Assembly: GCA_039583875.1 (NCBI GenBank)
Contig: CM077165.1
Coordinates: 66,142,757 to 66,206,756, forward strand
Reading direction: 5' to 3'
Length of the DNA stretch: 64,000 nucleotides
Source of the DNA: Platanthera guangdongensis
Lineage: Eukaryota; Streptophyta; Magnoliopsida; Asparagales; Orchidaceae
Positions 20,711 through 33,394 of this stretch are shown here, one piece after another (within the stretch, counting starts at the first letter, position 1; the number at the start of each line of letters is the position of its first letter). The notes under the pieces were generated by a model. It had not been told where the DNA came from and did not search any database. It saw only the letters and a list, made by a program, of their open reading frames with translations. Both the position numbers and the translations under genes were made by a program.

Positions 20711-22804
20711 TGTTAGATCCCTAATTTGATTTGGGCTAGGTTCACTAACTTAGGATGATGTGACCCAACATGTATAACCAGTGTCAAAGTTGTGTCCTAA
20801 AGTCTAGGCCAAGTCCTCAGTAACAACATCACATGGACAAGCCTTCATTAGTCCGCCAGAGACTTAAGACTTAGAGTTTTTTTCAGAGATTCAGAGATTT
20901 TTCAAGAAACTAAGTAAAATGAGTTTGACGTTCGTCGAACTCAGGTCGACGATAGTCGTACTCAGCTTGACGATCTTAGAGAAATATTCTCTGAGCTGAG
21001 CTCGACGAACTTCAGTCATAGATCGACGATCCTTGGATTCCACCTTCAGAATTCTATGTCCAGACTATTCTCTGGACTCAGGTCGACGAACCTAGTTCTC
21101 AGGTCGACGAACTTCATTCTTTGCTCGACGAATTCTGGACTTCCACTTCAACTCTATTGCCAGAGGTTCATCAATATTTTTCGCTAAGTCTAGAATCATT
21201 TTCAGCTCGACGAAATCAAGGTTCTCCAGATTTAGCTCGACGAACACCATTCTTTGGTCGACGATTCTTTGGACTATCACAGTATTCTGTCGAGACTATG
21301 TTCTCCAGTCTTAGGTCGACGAACCCAGTTCTCTGCCTGACGAATTCTGGAACCAGAAGACTTATGTCGACACTCAGAGTATACGTCGACATCAACTAAG
21401 TCGACACTAGAAGAATTTGTGTCGTCATCCAAATCATCAGTTGACATTGTGGAAAAACTTGTGTCGACACACAGGAGTAATTGTATCGACACAGGATATT
21501 TGAAAACTCCAGAATAACTGCTGAACTCCAGTCGACGAACACATTTACCAGCTCGACGAATAGGCACAGATCAAAAGAGACAGCAATTCAGTTTCCAGCT
21601 TGAGGATCATGGAACTCAGCTCGACGAACAGAAGCCGTCTGGTCGACGAATACAACATCTCAGCTCAAAGAACTGTGGACTCAGTTCGACGAATTCTACC
21701 AACTCTTCAACGATTCCAAACTTAGTTATTTCCGGCCTTCTATCGCCACTCTAATGCGATAATTCCTGAGTAATTAATGCTCTAACATTCTCTGAATGTT
21801 TCCGTTAGAAGGAGCATTAATTATGGTCTTCTCCAGGATTATTGCTTGCCGTTTTTCCATGGGACAGTTGGGGAAATAAATCAATGCCGATTATTAAAGC
21901 TATCAGCATTAAATGCAAATGCATTCAAATTTTTGAAGTGTAGAGAAGAAGAGAATAACAGATAGATAGATATACAGACTGATAGAGAGAATCAAGTACA
22001 ATTGAGAAAGCTTCACATAGAGCACAACTTACAGAGAAGCACATAGAGATTACAGAAAAACATTCAATCATGGATAATCTGCTCTGTCAAAGAAGAAGCA
22101 TTCTCTGATACACAGAAGTTCTTGACCAGAAGATCATCAGCACTTGAAGAAGAAGAACAACAATACCTATATCAAGAGTCTTCTCTCTTCAAGTACTCCA
22201 GGACACTTCAAAAGAACAACTTCAGTTCAATATGTCAAAGAAGTTCCTGAAGACTTTTGCTGGTCAAGGATTCAGTTTGAAGACCTATCACCCTGAAGCT
22301 TGGCTCTTAATTTTCCCTGATCCATTCTACATCTCAGGGGGAGCCTTAAGCTATAATCAAATCCACAATCTTCTCAGTTGTATATTGAGAAAGAGAAGAC
22401 AAAATCATCTCTCACCCCCACCACTGTAAATAGTTGTCATCTCTCTTTAAAAGTGATTCCGTGGTTGCAAGTCTCCTAATCAAAAGACTTGGGTTGGTTT
22501 TTGAGCACCTGATCAAAAGCTCATTGGTGTCAGGCACCTGATAAAAAACTTGAGTGGATTCCTACCAAGGGTGGTAGAAGAGTGGATGTACCCAGGTTGG
22601 GTAACCACTATAAAATTCTTGTGTCGTCTGGTTGCCTCATTTTCTTGTGTTCTTGCTGTGCTTGTGATTTAGATTTAGTGCTTGGTAGTTTATTAATTTT
22701 GCACTTTTAATTTACAGCAAAAGCTGTAATAGCTCTTAATAATTTTTAAGCATACTCTATTCACCCCCCCCTCTAGAGAATTTCTGATCTAACTCTCACT
22801 TTCA
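20711..22804 (+). repeat. COP2 3' LTR (2094 bp)
   Basis: It begins TGTTAGATCCC and ends CTCACTTTCA. It matches the 5' LTR with many substitutions and small indels. Its palindrome array is at 20930-21715 and the terminal hairpin near 22752-22777. Confidence 0.95.
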
Positions 22805-22809
22805 CAAGT
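22805..22809. repeat. COP2 target-site duplication, right copy (CAAGT)
   Basis: It matches 9990-9994. Confidence 0.9.
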
Positions 22810-22918
22810 TGACCTAGAACCATTTTAGGCCTAAATTGGGCAAGGTGCCCTAAATAAGGGCAGTGTGCCCTTGTAAAGCCCAACTAACCCTATCAGGGCC
22901 TTCCTAGACCTAAAGTGG

Positions 22919-23520
22919 GGTCAATGGGTCACTAAGGACCCATGGAGGGCAGTCAAAGTGGTAAAGTTGACTAAAGTCAACTCTAACCGTAAATGGGCCA
23001 ACCTGACCTACATAGGGTCAACTAACCTTCCCTTAGCCAAGTGGTTCCCACTCATGTCCTCCTAATCATATAGTAAGGTCAATGGGTCACATATGACTCA
23101 TTGGGGTCAATCCAAGAGGTTATGTTGACCAAAGTCAACTCTAACCCTAAATGGGTCAAACTGACCTACAATGGGTCAAACTAACCTGCACAGGCCAATT
23201 GAAGTTCCCTTAGCCAAGTGGACCCCACACATACCTTCCTAACCTTATTGAGAGGCCAATGGGTCACCAAAGACCCATTGGGGGTCAACCAAAAAGGCTA
23301 AGTTGACCCAAGTCAACTCTAGCCCTAAAGTGGTCAAAGTGCCCTGATTAAGGGTCAAGTGACCTCCAAAGGGCCAAGTCAACCCTACATAGACCTTAGG
23401 GGAGGCCAATGGGTCACCAAGGACCCATTAGGGGCAACCTCAAAGACCAAACTGACCAAGGTCAACCCTAGTCAAGGTTTAGGTCAAGCTAGCCCAAATG
23501 GAGTAACTCAAACTCAAGCC
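22919..23520 (+). repeat. Four diverged tandem units (150-177 bp) in GYP-B LTR
   Basis: Units start at about 22919, 23077, 23254 and 23404 with GGYCAATGGGTCAC. Each continues with a GACCCATTGGGG-type segment, then TTGACC(A/C)AAGTCAAC. The first part of each unit can fold (TGGGTC...GACCCA). Confidence 0.7.
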
Positions 23521-23831
23521 TAATTCACTTGGGCTAACCTTGTGTTCGTAGATGAAATGGACATGTGGGCTGCCATTAGTTTAGGTAGGAGACAAAATTT
23601 CAGCTTGGTGAGTAGGAGAGAGAAAAATTTCAAAGGAAAGAGAGAGAAAGAGGTGTAATGGGGGAGGACTTTGGGACTCATCCTTCCCCTTCCCCAACCC
23701 CCCATTCAATTCACTAGGACAAGGAATGCAGCCCCATTTCAACCAGCTGGTCCTTGACTGGTTTGAGCCATGCTTCATTCCCCATCTACCATGGCCGAAA
23801 ACTTTGACTAAGGATCACTAACGGCAATGCA

Positions 23832-23836
23832 GCCTA
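23832..23836. repeat. GYP-D target-site duplication, left copy (GCCTA)
   Basis: It matches 49616-49620. Confidence 0.9.
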
Positions 23837-26800
23837 TGTAAGACCCCTCCCCTTACCAAGGAGACTCCCGATCTTATGCCCAGAACCGCCGTCTTATGGT
23901 GGCTCTAACACATGGGTTAGTCGACACCGCAACACGCTGATTCTGCCGGCTAATACGATCATATAACTTACAGGCCAATATGAGAAATAGAAGTAATACA
24001 TAGCATAGTACAACACAGCTAGTCCACAGTCACAGTACAACTCATATACATATAAATGAAAGAGTACACAGTCCACAATGAGAATAATAAAGAAAGAGTA
24101 ATAAGGGCTTATGCCCAGTACATCATATGAATAACTCTCATCACAAAACATCAAAATAGCAGAAGCTAATCAACTAATCTCGTCTCACCTAAGGTAGCGT
24201 TGTAGTAGTAGTAGGTGGTATCAACTCCTCACGCCCTGTCACCTCGTCCTGCCTGTCGTGCTGGTGCTCCATCTCCTCGAGCTCCAAAAAATAGTTTGGT
24301 CACCGACCATTAGTCAAAAAGACTAAGTCGTTTCCTCTGCACCTCGCCCCGCAACTCCTAGGCACCGTGCGGGAGGACGAAGCGGAGGATAATCAAGGGG
24401 TAACAAAAGCATGTGACAAGGGAAACTAAGATACCAAGTAAGAGTGTCAGTAGTAAATCTACACTAGTACTTCTATGTATATAGAACAAAAGTAAAAGCA
24501 TGTATAGTAGAAGTAATTAAAGAACTGAAAGTAAGAGCAGAAAAGTAAAGCTATGCTACCACTACACTACCATCACAAAACGTACCTTAAGTTATAAAAA
24601 TGCCCATACTAATTTATAAGTTAAGGTTTCCTAGAAATTTAACTTATCATATAAAAGAACCCATACTAATTTATATGATAAGGATCTATGAAGCGTGTGA
24701 CCTAATATGAATGAATGTTTATGATGCAATTTATGCAACAGTCAAGTGCAACTCACACACAACAACTCTATGATCACAGACCTTTAGTTCCCACTTTTTG
24801 AGAGCTAGCTTCACTCTCGGGTACCACCGTTGTGGCTACGGCAGCAGCGGAGCGGGCATCTCCACTTCTATGCAGGTATGCACACTACCAAACCTAGACC
24901 CCTCTCATACGCATCTGTACACGTCTAAGATGCACTCTGAGACCAAGAGTACGTACTTTGCTGACTACCTGTCAGTCTTGTTGGGTTGGGTGTGCGTTAT
25001 CGGGGATCATCCTCCAGACCGCAGTGTAAAACAACTCACTGGCCCCTCTAACCCTCACACCCGCCTGGTTCACCGTACTGCCATCGGTGTGACGATCGGC
25101 CAGTACCGCAAGACCCGCCACTAAATTTATGCACATGCAAGTATTTCCTCTCGATCCTTCAGCTCGTGGGACCAACCTGTCCTGATTCCCCAAAACCCTT
25201 CACGGGTGAGCCTGCAACATATATCCCTCCAACCCATAGCGGGTGAGAATGCACAATAGTTCCTTTATTCAGTATACCTCAAACCCATCACGGGCGAGAA
25301 TGAACCATAATGTCTTAACCTATTAGACTACTCGTGTCTACGGGTTGTTATACTTAGTGATTTAAGGTTAATCCCAGGACTGCCCAGGGTATACCCGGTG
25401 AAGGGCCCTCGAGGGCACTAGGAACTACGATGAGATTACGCCCAAAGTTCCTTTTCACAAAGATATTTACTTTTGCTGGTGTCTACCCTTGATCCACACT
25501 TTACTCTCATTATTACTCTTGAGTGATCCTAATGGCTTAAAATGTTCTCAGAAGGGCGACGGTCATCCGCCGGCCTCCACTCCAGTTGCTATCCAAGGGC
25601 TTGCACTTTACTCTCGTCACTAAGACAACTCTACCCACCAGGGTTATATTCTAATTGTAATCTCTAGCTCATCCGTCGATCTATCCCCCGATGGTCTTTA
25701 TAGTAGAACCTACTTACACTAGCGCAACCCAAGATCTAACACCACCCCGAAATAGAATTTCCAATTCCTTGGGTCACTTGCCCCTACCAATTTATCCTAG
25801 TGTTGTGTGGGCTAATGAAGTGTGCATGTTGATTTTCATAATTTTCTTAGGTTATTAAAGCCCCTAATTAAATCATTTAATTAATTCCCTAGGTCATTTA
25901 ATACATGAAGTATCACAAATTATAATCCACTGACCTAAGGAATTTTTCTTGAGTTGTATCTTGGTAAAATATTGTTGTCTACCAAAATTCATAATTTTCC
26001 TTGAAATAGTTCTATTTATTCCTTAATTAATAGAAATCTCACATAATAGTCATTTTCCAAAGGAAGTATAAGGAGTTCATTACTAAAAATTCTAAGAAAA
26101 TTACAGCATACATATATTGGTAAAATAATGCTAAAGACAGAATTGCATTAACATCCATGGAACAAGGGCTACAAAATTTCATTACTAATTATATTACCAA
26201 AATGCCACTATGAGGTTTTAAAAATTACCGAGTCATTTAAAAATGTTGAGAAATTATACAAGGTTATTCATACTCAGATATATCACCAAACAATTTTCCA
26301 AAATTTTCTACTAAGTATTTTCATCAATTTTCAAATTAAGTATAATGAGGGTAAGAAAGGTAATTTCCACATAATTCCAATCAAAATTCTTCAAACAGGG
26401 ACATAAAAATTTTCAGTAGTTAAACCTAACATTACATTGCCCTTGATAAAAATTGGGGATTTTATCTCAATGATGAGCCTATTTTTACATTTATTTTTCA
26501 AAAGTCCTATTATTTCAAAAATTCCAAATAATGGGATTTTTTCTTCGAAAACTCCCATTATTACAATGTGGAGGTATATTTCACCCTAATGAGCCTCTGA
26601 AATCAATTCCATGATTTTTGGATGTTCCAAATAGGTCTAATACATAATATTTCAAACATAGCTATTTGCACCCCAAGTCTATGTATAACCAACACATACA
26701 AGTGAGTTTACCCAACATGCAGTGTTCTAAATGTGTTGAACGTTTTACCATGTACATGTATAGTCCTCAAGGACATGCCACCAAAATTTGGGGCCATTTG

Positions 26801-28505
26801 GATCCATAACACTCCAAATATTTCATTTATTTATTTTTTGATATTTAAGCAAAAACTATAGCAAATGTATTCCCAGAAATTAACACTTTTGGTCAGGGGC
26901 TAAGTATTCCCTAATCATGCATGTACCCAAAATATGTGGTCATTTTGATCATTGGTTTGGCTTGGGCATCAATTTGAAATTCTGCCCTAGTCATGGACCA
27001 GTCCTAGAAAAACAACCCTACATGACAGTTTACTTAACCAAATTATAAGATTAAGGTGGAAAAGTAAATTTATGAGGAAGGGCTACAACTTTCATCTTAA
27101 TCACCAGATCTACAAATGCCTCTAAGGGGCCTAAACTAGACATGCAAAATGACTGAAATTATGTGACATATATACCATAGTTTTCATTTTATTTAATTTA
27201 AAATCGGGTTGCACGAATCTTGATGCAAAATGGACGGGATCTGATCGTCTTCTACCTCCAGCCGACGGCTGGGATTGATTCTGGCTAGGCCACCTTTGCT
27301 GGCTGTTTCCAGCCAGGTGGGCCACCACCACCGCCGGTGGATGTCGCCACCGCCTTTACTGAGGTGGTGGCTAGCGATTCCCGGCGATGAGGCCGTCAGA
27401 GTTGGCACCTCTGGCGAACCCGAGCAAGACGAAAAGCACGAAAAATTCTCCTTTTCCACACATAGTATCGGGCTCAATTGAGCCCTATGTCTCTCCTAGA
27501 GGATCTAGAAAGCTAGTACGGGTAGAGAGACGGCAAAACAGTCCTGATTCACGCCTTGGCGGCAAGTGCGGTGGCGGTCATCCATGGTTGAGCTTCTCCG
27601 GCGATCTCCTGCTCAAAACCTCATTTCTTCATCAACTGCTCTGCTCCAGGACTCGTTCTCGACTCGTTTCCACTCACTGAAGCTGATGGTGTGGTCAGTT
27701 TGAGCTGGAACTGGCTGTATAAGGAGATACACCCAAGGTGAGCTCGGTTTGGACTTTGGTTGTATCACCAATGGTTCCAAGTGGCCACCATGCTCAACAT
27801 TCTCTCTCAAATTCTTCTGGGAGGTCGGCCAGCAGGCTTGGGCAGAAGGAATGAGGCCATATGGCCACCTCTCACCACCTTTCCATTTCTCTCTCCTCTT
27901 TTTGGGTCAATTCACCAAAATGCCCCTTTGTATGTGACCTCACTCTAAACCCAGAGGGGTAGGGGTCGTCTTTGACCACTTGGATTGACAATGGGCCAAG
28001 TTTGGTGGGCTTGGCTCAAGGAGAGTGGGCTTAGCCCTCATTTTCTTCTTTAGGTCAATTATTTTGACTTAGTTGACTTTTGAGTTGACCTGGTCAACCA
28101 TGATGAGTGGGCTGACCCCACTTGGTGGTCATGGGTTTAAGGGCACCACCCAACTTGGGTTGGGTCAATGTGGTGCCCTACTTGGGCTAATTGGGCCTAT
28201 AGGTATAGGTTTGACCAACTTAGGGCGATGGTTGACTTTGGTCAACTAGGGTCAAAGGGTTGACCTAATGACATGTCCTAGGGTCCACTTAGATTATTTT
28301 AGGGTTAGGGCAATATGGTGGGTGTCATGGTGTGGCTATGGTTCATATTTAGGCTAGTTTGACCTAGTTTGACTCGGGTCATATAGTGGGCCCCACATGG
28401 CTACAACCCACTCCCTAGGGTCAAACCTAGCTACATTCTCTATCACCCACCCCTTGCCTAACCCAATCTAAGTTAATGGGTCTAGAAGTAACATGGGATA
28501 TTACA
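23837..28505 (-). repeat. GYP-D 3' LTR (4669 bp)
   Basis: On the plus strand it runs from TGTAAGACCCCTCCCC to GGGATATTACA. It matches the right-hand LTR (33395-34682 plus 46231-49615) along its length. It is long and has no coding potential I can support; the centre (25800-27200) is AT-rich and the 27200-27700 part GC-rich with GGTGG/CCACC runs. Short open frames in it are chance. Confidence 0.93.
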
Positions 28506-28506
28506 A

Positions 28507-28545
28507 ATCTTATAAACAAAAAAAATAATTTCGTCCCCGAAATTT
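28507..28545 (-). other. GYP-D polypurine tract region
   Basis: On the minus strand TTTCGGGGACGAAATTATTT precedes the 3' LTR start TGTAATATCCC. A GGGGACGAAAT motif near the 3' LTR is usual in plant chromoviruses of the Tekay/Del type. The tract adjoining the LTR is T-rich in this copy and so may be decayed. Confidence 0.65.
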
Positions 28546-28602
28546 AAGTTCCGGTCTACGGGGTTCTACTTGCAAGAGTTATAAGGAATTTAAATGCATA
28601 AA

Positions 28603-31600
28603 CTAAAGTATACCTAAAGTGAACAACTTCGGGTGTTGCTCCATCATTAGATCCCTCGGCTCCCAGGTGTTCTTCTCCCGTCCATGGTGGGACCACAACA
28701 CCTTCACGAGAGGGACCTTCTTCTTCCGCAACACTCGAACATCTGTATCATCAATCTGGATCGGCTCCAATCTAACGGATCTATCTGACGCTATCAGACC
28801 GGTTGTCGTAGAAATGTGCTATTCCGGCCGTAGGACAGATCTTCGCAAGGAAGAGACATGGAAGACGTCGTGTAGGGTACCCAACTTCGGTGGCAGCTAC
28901 AGTCGGTAAGATAAGGGGCCGATCTGCTCCAGGATCAAGAATGGCCCCATGTATCGAGGACTGAGCTTCTTGTGCCTCCGCACCCGAGAGACACTGTGTA
29001 CCAGACGTATCTTGAAGAAAACTCTGTCTCTAACCTGGAATTCCACCTTCTGGTGCCGAGCATCATAATACTTCGTCTGCCTACTCTGGGCCTCTAGCAG
29101 CCGATCCCTGATCAAATGAACCTGAGCCTCCGTATCCTTCACAAAATAAGAACCAAGAGTCCTCTTGTCCACATCCTGAACCCAAGACAACGATGTCCAG
29201 CACTTCCTCCCGTAAAGTGCCTCATATGGAGCCATTCTGATGCTAGCCTGGTGGCTGTTATTATAAGAGAACTCGATCAATGGTAGCAGCCTCTCCCAAG
29301 GCTTCCCTGTATCCAATATGCATAGACGAAGTAGATCCTCCATGGTCCGGATGGTCCGCTCGGTCTGGCCGTCAGTCTGCGGATGGATGACGGTGCTAAA
29401 AGTGAGCCGAGAACCCAAGTAAGCATGCACAGCCCTCCATTCCCTCGAAGTGAACCGACCATCACGGTCCGAAACAATCGTCCTGGGGATGCCATGGTAT
29501 CTGACGAGCTGCTCCACGAACAATCTCACCAAAACTACAACTGGAGCATCCTTCCTGACTAGAAAAAATCATGCCACCTTGGTCAGACTGTCAACTATGA
29601 CCTAGATGGAATCATGCCCAGAGTGGGAGCGAGGCAGTCCGTGCACAAAATCCATAGCAATGTCCTTGAACTTCCACTCTGGAACGGGCAGTGGCTGTAA
29701 TAAACCTCCCGGGCTCTTGCATTCCGCCCTTTACGCGCTGGCATGTCTCGCAATGTCACAAAGTGGGTGATCTCTCTCTTCATCCCAGGCTAGTACAAAT
29801 TCTTCCGCAGATCTGTCCACATCTTGGTGATGCCCGAGTGCACTGAATATTTGGAGCAATGTGCCTCTCTAAGTATGTTATCCCGGATACCGTCTCCTGC
29901 TGGTATATAAACACGTCCATGAAATCGAAGGAGATCATCCTGCAGCGTGTAATCAACAACCTTACCCCTTTCCAGGGTACTGAAAATCGGCTCCAATGCA
30001 GCATCCAGCCTCTGATACGCCATAATGCGCTGCCGAAGATCATTCTCCCCGATTAAGGAGTTCAGATATTCCCGATAAATTGCTGGCTTGTCCTCTGAAA
30101 CCATGGTGATGTGCATATCATCCATCATCTGCATAAATCCCATATACATCACCCGGGGCTCCGATCCTGTAGTGTCGGCTCTCCTGCTCAACACGACTGC
30201 CATAGTGTTTGCTTTCCCCGGGTGATAGTGCAATTTGTAATCATAATCACAAAGAAATTCTAGCCATCTCTTCTGTCGAAGGTTCAGATCTTTCTGCATG
30301 TCGACGTATTTGAGGTTCTTGTGATCCGAGTAGATATCACAATGAATCGCATACAAGTAATGTCTCCATATCTTCAGTGCGAACACGACCTCCCCGAGCT
30401 CCAAGTCATGCACCAGGTAGTTATGCTCATGCTTCTTCAATTGTCTCGAAGTATAAGCAATAACATGTCCGTGCTGCATCAGTACAGCACCCATCCCCTA
30501 ATAAGAGGCATCTGTGTAGATCTGAAATCTCTCATTCCCAGATGGGAGTGCAAGGATAGGGGATGAGGTGAGTCGGTCCTTCAACTCCTGGAATGCTGTC
30601 TCGCACTGCTCTGTCCAAGCAAACTCTACATCCTTCCTCGTCAAGGACGTGAGGGGGAGTGCTATCCTCGAGAACCCCTCCATGAACTTACGATAATAAC
30701 CTGCTAATCCCAAGAAGCTGCGAATGTCTGATGCTGTCTTCAGCTGTGGCCAATCTCTCACTGCCTCTATCTTGGCTGGATCCACCGCCAATCCAGCTCC
30801 ACTGATAGTATGCCCCAAGAAGGCCACCTCCTGTAGCCAGAAATGGCACCTAGAATACTTTGCATACATCTGGGACTCCCTCAGCCTCTGCAAAACCTGT
30901 GCCAAATGATCTGTGTGCTCCTCCTGAGTCCGGGAATATATCAGAATATCGTCGATGAACACAATAATGAAACAATCCAAGTAGGGCTCGAATACACGGT
31001 TCATTAGACTCATGAATGCGAAGGGGCATTCGTGAGCCCAAAAGGCATCACCGTGAACTCGTATAACCCGTATCGTGAGCTAAAAGCCGTCTTCGGGACG
31101 TATTCCTCTCGAATACGCATCTGATAGTAACCGGATCTCAAATCCATCGTAGAGAACCAGAAGGCCCCCTGAAGCTGATCAAATAACTCGTCTATCCGAG
31201 ACAGTGGATAGGTATTCCGGACCGTCAACCGGTTCAACTCCCTGTAATCTATGCACAGCCGCAACGATCCGTCTTTCTTCTTCACAAAAAGAACTGGTGC
31301 CCCCCACGGCGATGAGCTCGGCCGCACAAATCCTAATTCCACAAGCTCCTGAAGCTGAGTCCTGAATTCTGCCAACTCTCTGGGAGCCATCCTGTAAGGT
31401 GCCCGGGACACTGGCCTCGCCCCCGGCACCAACTGAATCCTGAAATCCAAGTCCCGAGCTGGTGGTAGTCCGGGCAATTTCTCTGGGAATACATCAGATA
31501 AATCCTGAACCACCGTGATATCAGCTATAGAACTCTCTGCTGCCACCATCTCGAAGCAGATAAGGTACACCTCTTCCCCCTGCTCATAGGCCTTGACAGC

Positions 31601-31989
31601 CTATATAGAAGATAATGAAAGATGGGGGATAGGTCGGATACCTTCAATAGTGACGTAGGAGGCTCCATGCCAGAGTGTGATTCTCTTCGAGGGACAGTCG
31701 ATCTGGGCATGGTTACAATGAAGCCAGGTCATACCCAAAACCAAATAAAAGTTCGACAATCTCAAGACCGTCACCGGAGCTTCGAATATCTTACCTCCGA
31801 TCTGGGACTCCATGTTGCAGCTATCCGTGGTCCGTAGCTCTGAGCCATCAGGAAGACACACCCTCATCTCTATTCCAGGGAATCTCTCCACACCCTTTAG
31901 TCCTTCAATGAAAGTGTCCGACACAAATGAGTGCGAAGCACCCATGTCGAAGAGGGTATGTGCGGGCTTGCCGCTGATCATAACTGACC
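28603..31989 (-). pseudogene. pol: GYP-D pol: protease, RT, RNase H, integrase, chromodomain; many breaks
   Basis: Starting after the intron acceptor, the protease active site reads LFDMGASHSF, so the usual DTG has become DMG. The RT follows with [26 protein letters not shown] and FIDDILIYS (about 30940-30965), then RNase H with YTDASY and [10 protein letters not shown]. The integrase has a His-Cys finger, VSDRDGRFTSREWR and HPQTDGQTERT. A chromodomain-like end (KKKVPLVKVLW...TWEPRDLM, about 28630-28780) targets such elements to chromatin. Stops and frameshifts occur near 31600, 31012, 30495, 29788 and 29540. Confidence 0.88.
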
Positions 31990-32081
31990 CTGAGATTTAT
32001 TTGAGTTAAAATGGATGTTATTTCTATGGTTTTCAAGGCACTACTAAGGTTGGAATTCTAAATTTAATATAATTTAAGTAC
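31990..32081 (-). other. Predicted 92-nt intron between GYP-D gag and protease
   Basis: On the minus strand it starts GTACTTAAATT after ...GTGATTACAT and ends in AAATAAATCTCAG before the protease exon. Unspliced, Gag ends at a TAA two codons past the donor. Removal joins Gag to the SGKPAHTLFDMG protease frame. The exon base before the donor is T here where G is expected, which may weaken the site. GYP-B and GYP-C have an intron in the same place. Confidence 0.6.
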
Positions 32082-33240
32082 ATGTAATCACTTCCTCGGG
32101 ATTCCTTTGCTCCATGAGGTCCAATGCATACATCTGATCCTGGTTACGTCCTCGACTGTGATATCCCCGACCTCGGCCTCGACCTCGTCCTCGGCCTCGG
32201 CCTCGGCCATGATATACTGGAGGGGCCACTGGAGGTGGAGGTGGAGGAGGTGGATTGAACTGATACGGACACTCCGATCTAATATGCCCGGGCTGGTGGC
32301 ATCCATAACAAACTACCTGCCGGTGGCCATGGTCATCTTGCCTCCTTGGAACATGCACCTGTAGAGGTGGGGGAGCTAATGCTGGAGGAGGCACCTACTC
32401 CTGCCTGAAGTTGGGACGACGACGTCCCCCACCCCTCTTATATCCAATGGTCCTACCTCTCTGAGATCCCTTGCTGCTCTCTCCTAGTGTCGACCCATCG
32501 TATGGTCTTTTCCCTCTTCCTTGCACCATCAGCTGGTCGGCCTCAAGCTTCTTTGCCATCTCGATGGTCTGGGCCGATGTGGCGTGAGAAATGAATAATA
32601 GGGCCTGCCTCAAGTCATCTCTGAGGCCTTGGTAGAATCTCTTAGCATACCTCATGTCGTCTGTATCATGTATCCCTGCGAACCTGGCAAGGTGGGAAAA
32701 CTCCCTCAGGTATTCAATCACTGATCTGCTCCCCTGCCTGAGGTTCAGAAACCTCCCCTCCAGTGCATCTCTGTCTAGCTGGATACAAAGTGATCCAAGA
32801 ATACTTTGTCGAACTCCTCCTAAGATATGTCCGACAGCTCCCAGTCAGCATAAGTGGACTCTCACACGGACTTCCACCATCTTTTTGCATGCGCTTCTAA
32901 TGTAGAGGTGGCTAGAGGAACTGCATGGACGATCGGGCAGCTAATGCCTGCAAATATCTCATGCATGGCCTCCAGCCATTCCTCTATCTTCACAGCATCC
33001 TCTATCCCACGGTATATCGGTAGGGATAGGCTCTTGAAGGCACTCAACCAGCTTGACCCCGGATTTGGCTGCGGAGCCGGGACCTGCTGGGCTTTGAAGG
33101 CTTCTAGGATAGCCATCAAAGTTTTCCCATCTCCGTCTGTAGAAATGGAGTGGCAGCTAGAGGGGGAGGAACCACATTTTGCGGCGCAGCGACTTGTGGA
33201 GGTTGTATAAAGGTAAGGTTAAAATAGAACTGGCCTAACT
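32082..33240 (-). pseudogene. gag: GYP-D gag; frameshifted
   Basis: Parts seen in order on the minus strand are a Pro/Gln-rich N-terminus, the retrotransposon capsid region (WLEAMHEIFAGISCP, EAHAKRWWKS; then EYLREFSHLARF and YQGLRDDLRQALLF), an Arg/Gly-rich stretch, a zinc knuckle CYGCHQPGHIRSEC (about 32265-32310), a Pro run, and an RGRGRG tract before MYALDLMEQRNP. At least two frameshifts (about 32720-32860 and near 33118) separate the pieces. The ancestral start codon is not clear; GYP-B suggests it lay near 33240. Confidence 0.82.
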
Positions 33241-33383
33241 CATTGTATTTAATGGACTGTTTTCTGTGACTTTTTACACATGGGCACACCACTGCTTCCG
33301 CTGCATAGTTTGCCCGCAAACTAATGCTCGCGCGGGGTGGTCCAGTGTTGTGGACTTCTTTCTCATATGACCGTTCGGTCAAG

Positions 33384-33391
33384 TGATACCA
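33384..33391 (-). promoter_or_regulatory. GYP-D primer-binding site (Met tRNA)
   Basis: On the minus strand TGGTATCA follows the 5' LTR end (...GGGGTCTTACAAAC). The match to initiator Met tRNA is shorter than in the copia elements. Confidence 0.75.
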
Positions 33392-33394
33392 GTT

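Larger units (their letters stand above)
9995..22804 (+). mobile_element. COP2: complete Sirevirus-like Ty1/copia element (12.8 kb)
   Basis: It has two LTRs of 2100 and 2094 bp, a Met-tRNA primer site, gag plus linker, pol, a palindrome/TATA spacer, ORF3, a polypurine tract and a 5-bp TSD (CAAGT). The first bases of the 5' LTR have drifted (TTTTG where the 3' LTR has TGTTA). All ORFs carry nonsense or frameshift changes and the two LTRs differ at many sites, so it is an old, dead copy. Inserted in the GYP-B 5' LTR. Confidence 0.95.
22810..23836 (+). repeat. GYP-B 5' LTR, segment 2
   Basis: LTR sequence between the COP2 and GYP-D insertions, rich in GGTCAA/TTGACC words. The first 700 bp contain four tandem units; the rest has no gene I can support. 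It ends with the GYP-D target pentamer GCCTA (23832-23836). Confidence 0.75.

Noticed and set aside
20711..22804. Treating the COP2 3' LTR as an independent insertion
   Set aside because: Its length and sequence match 9995-12094, a polypurine tract adjoins it, and the CAAGT duplication brackets the whole unit.
27193..27680. Overlapping 60-97 codon frames in a GC-rich patch of the GYP-D LTR
   Set aside because: Present on both strands and repeated in the other LTR (48304-48791) with non-synonymous drift; no domain, no start context.
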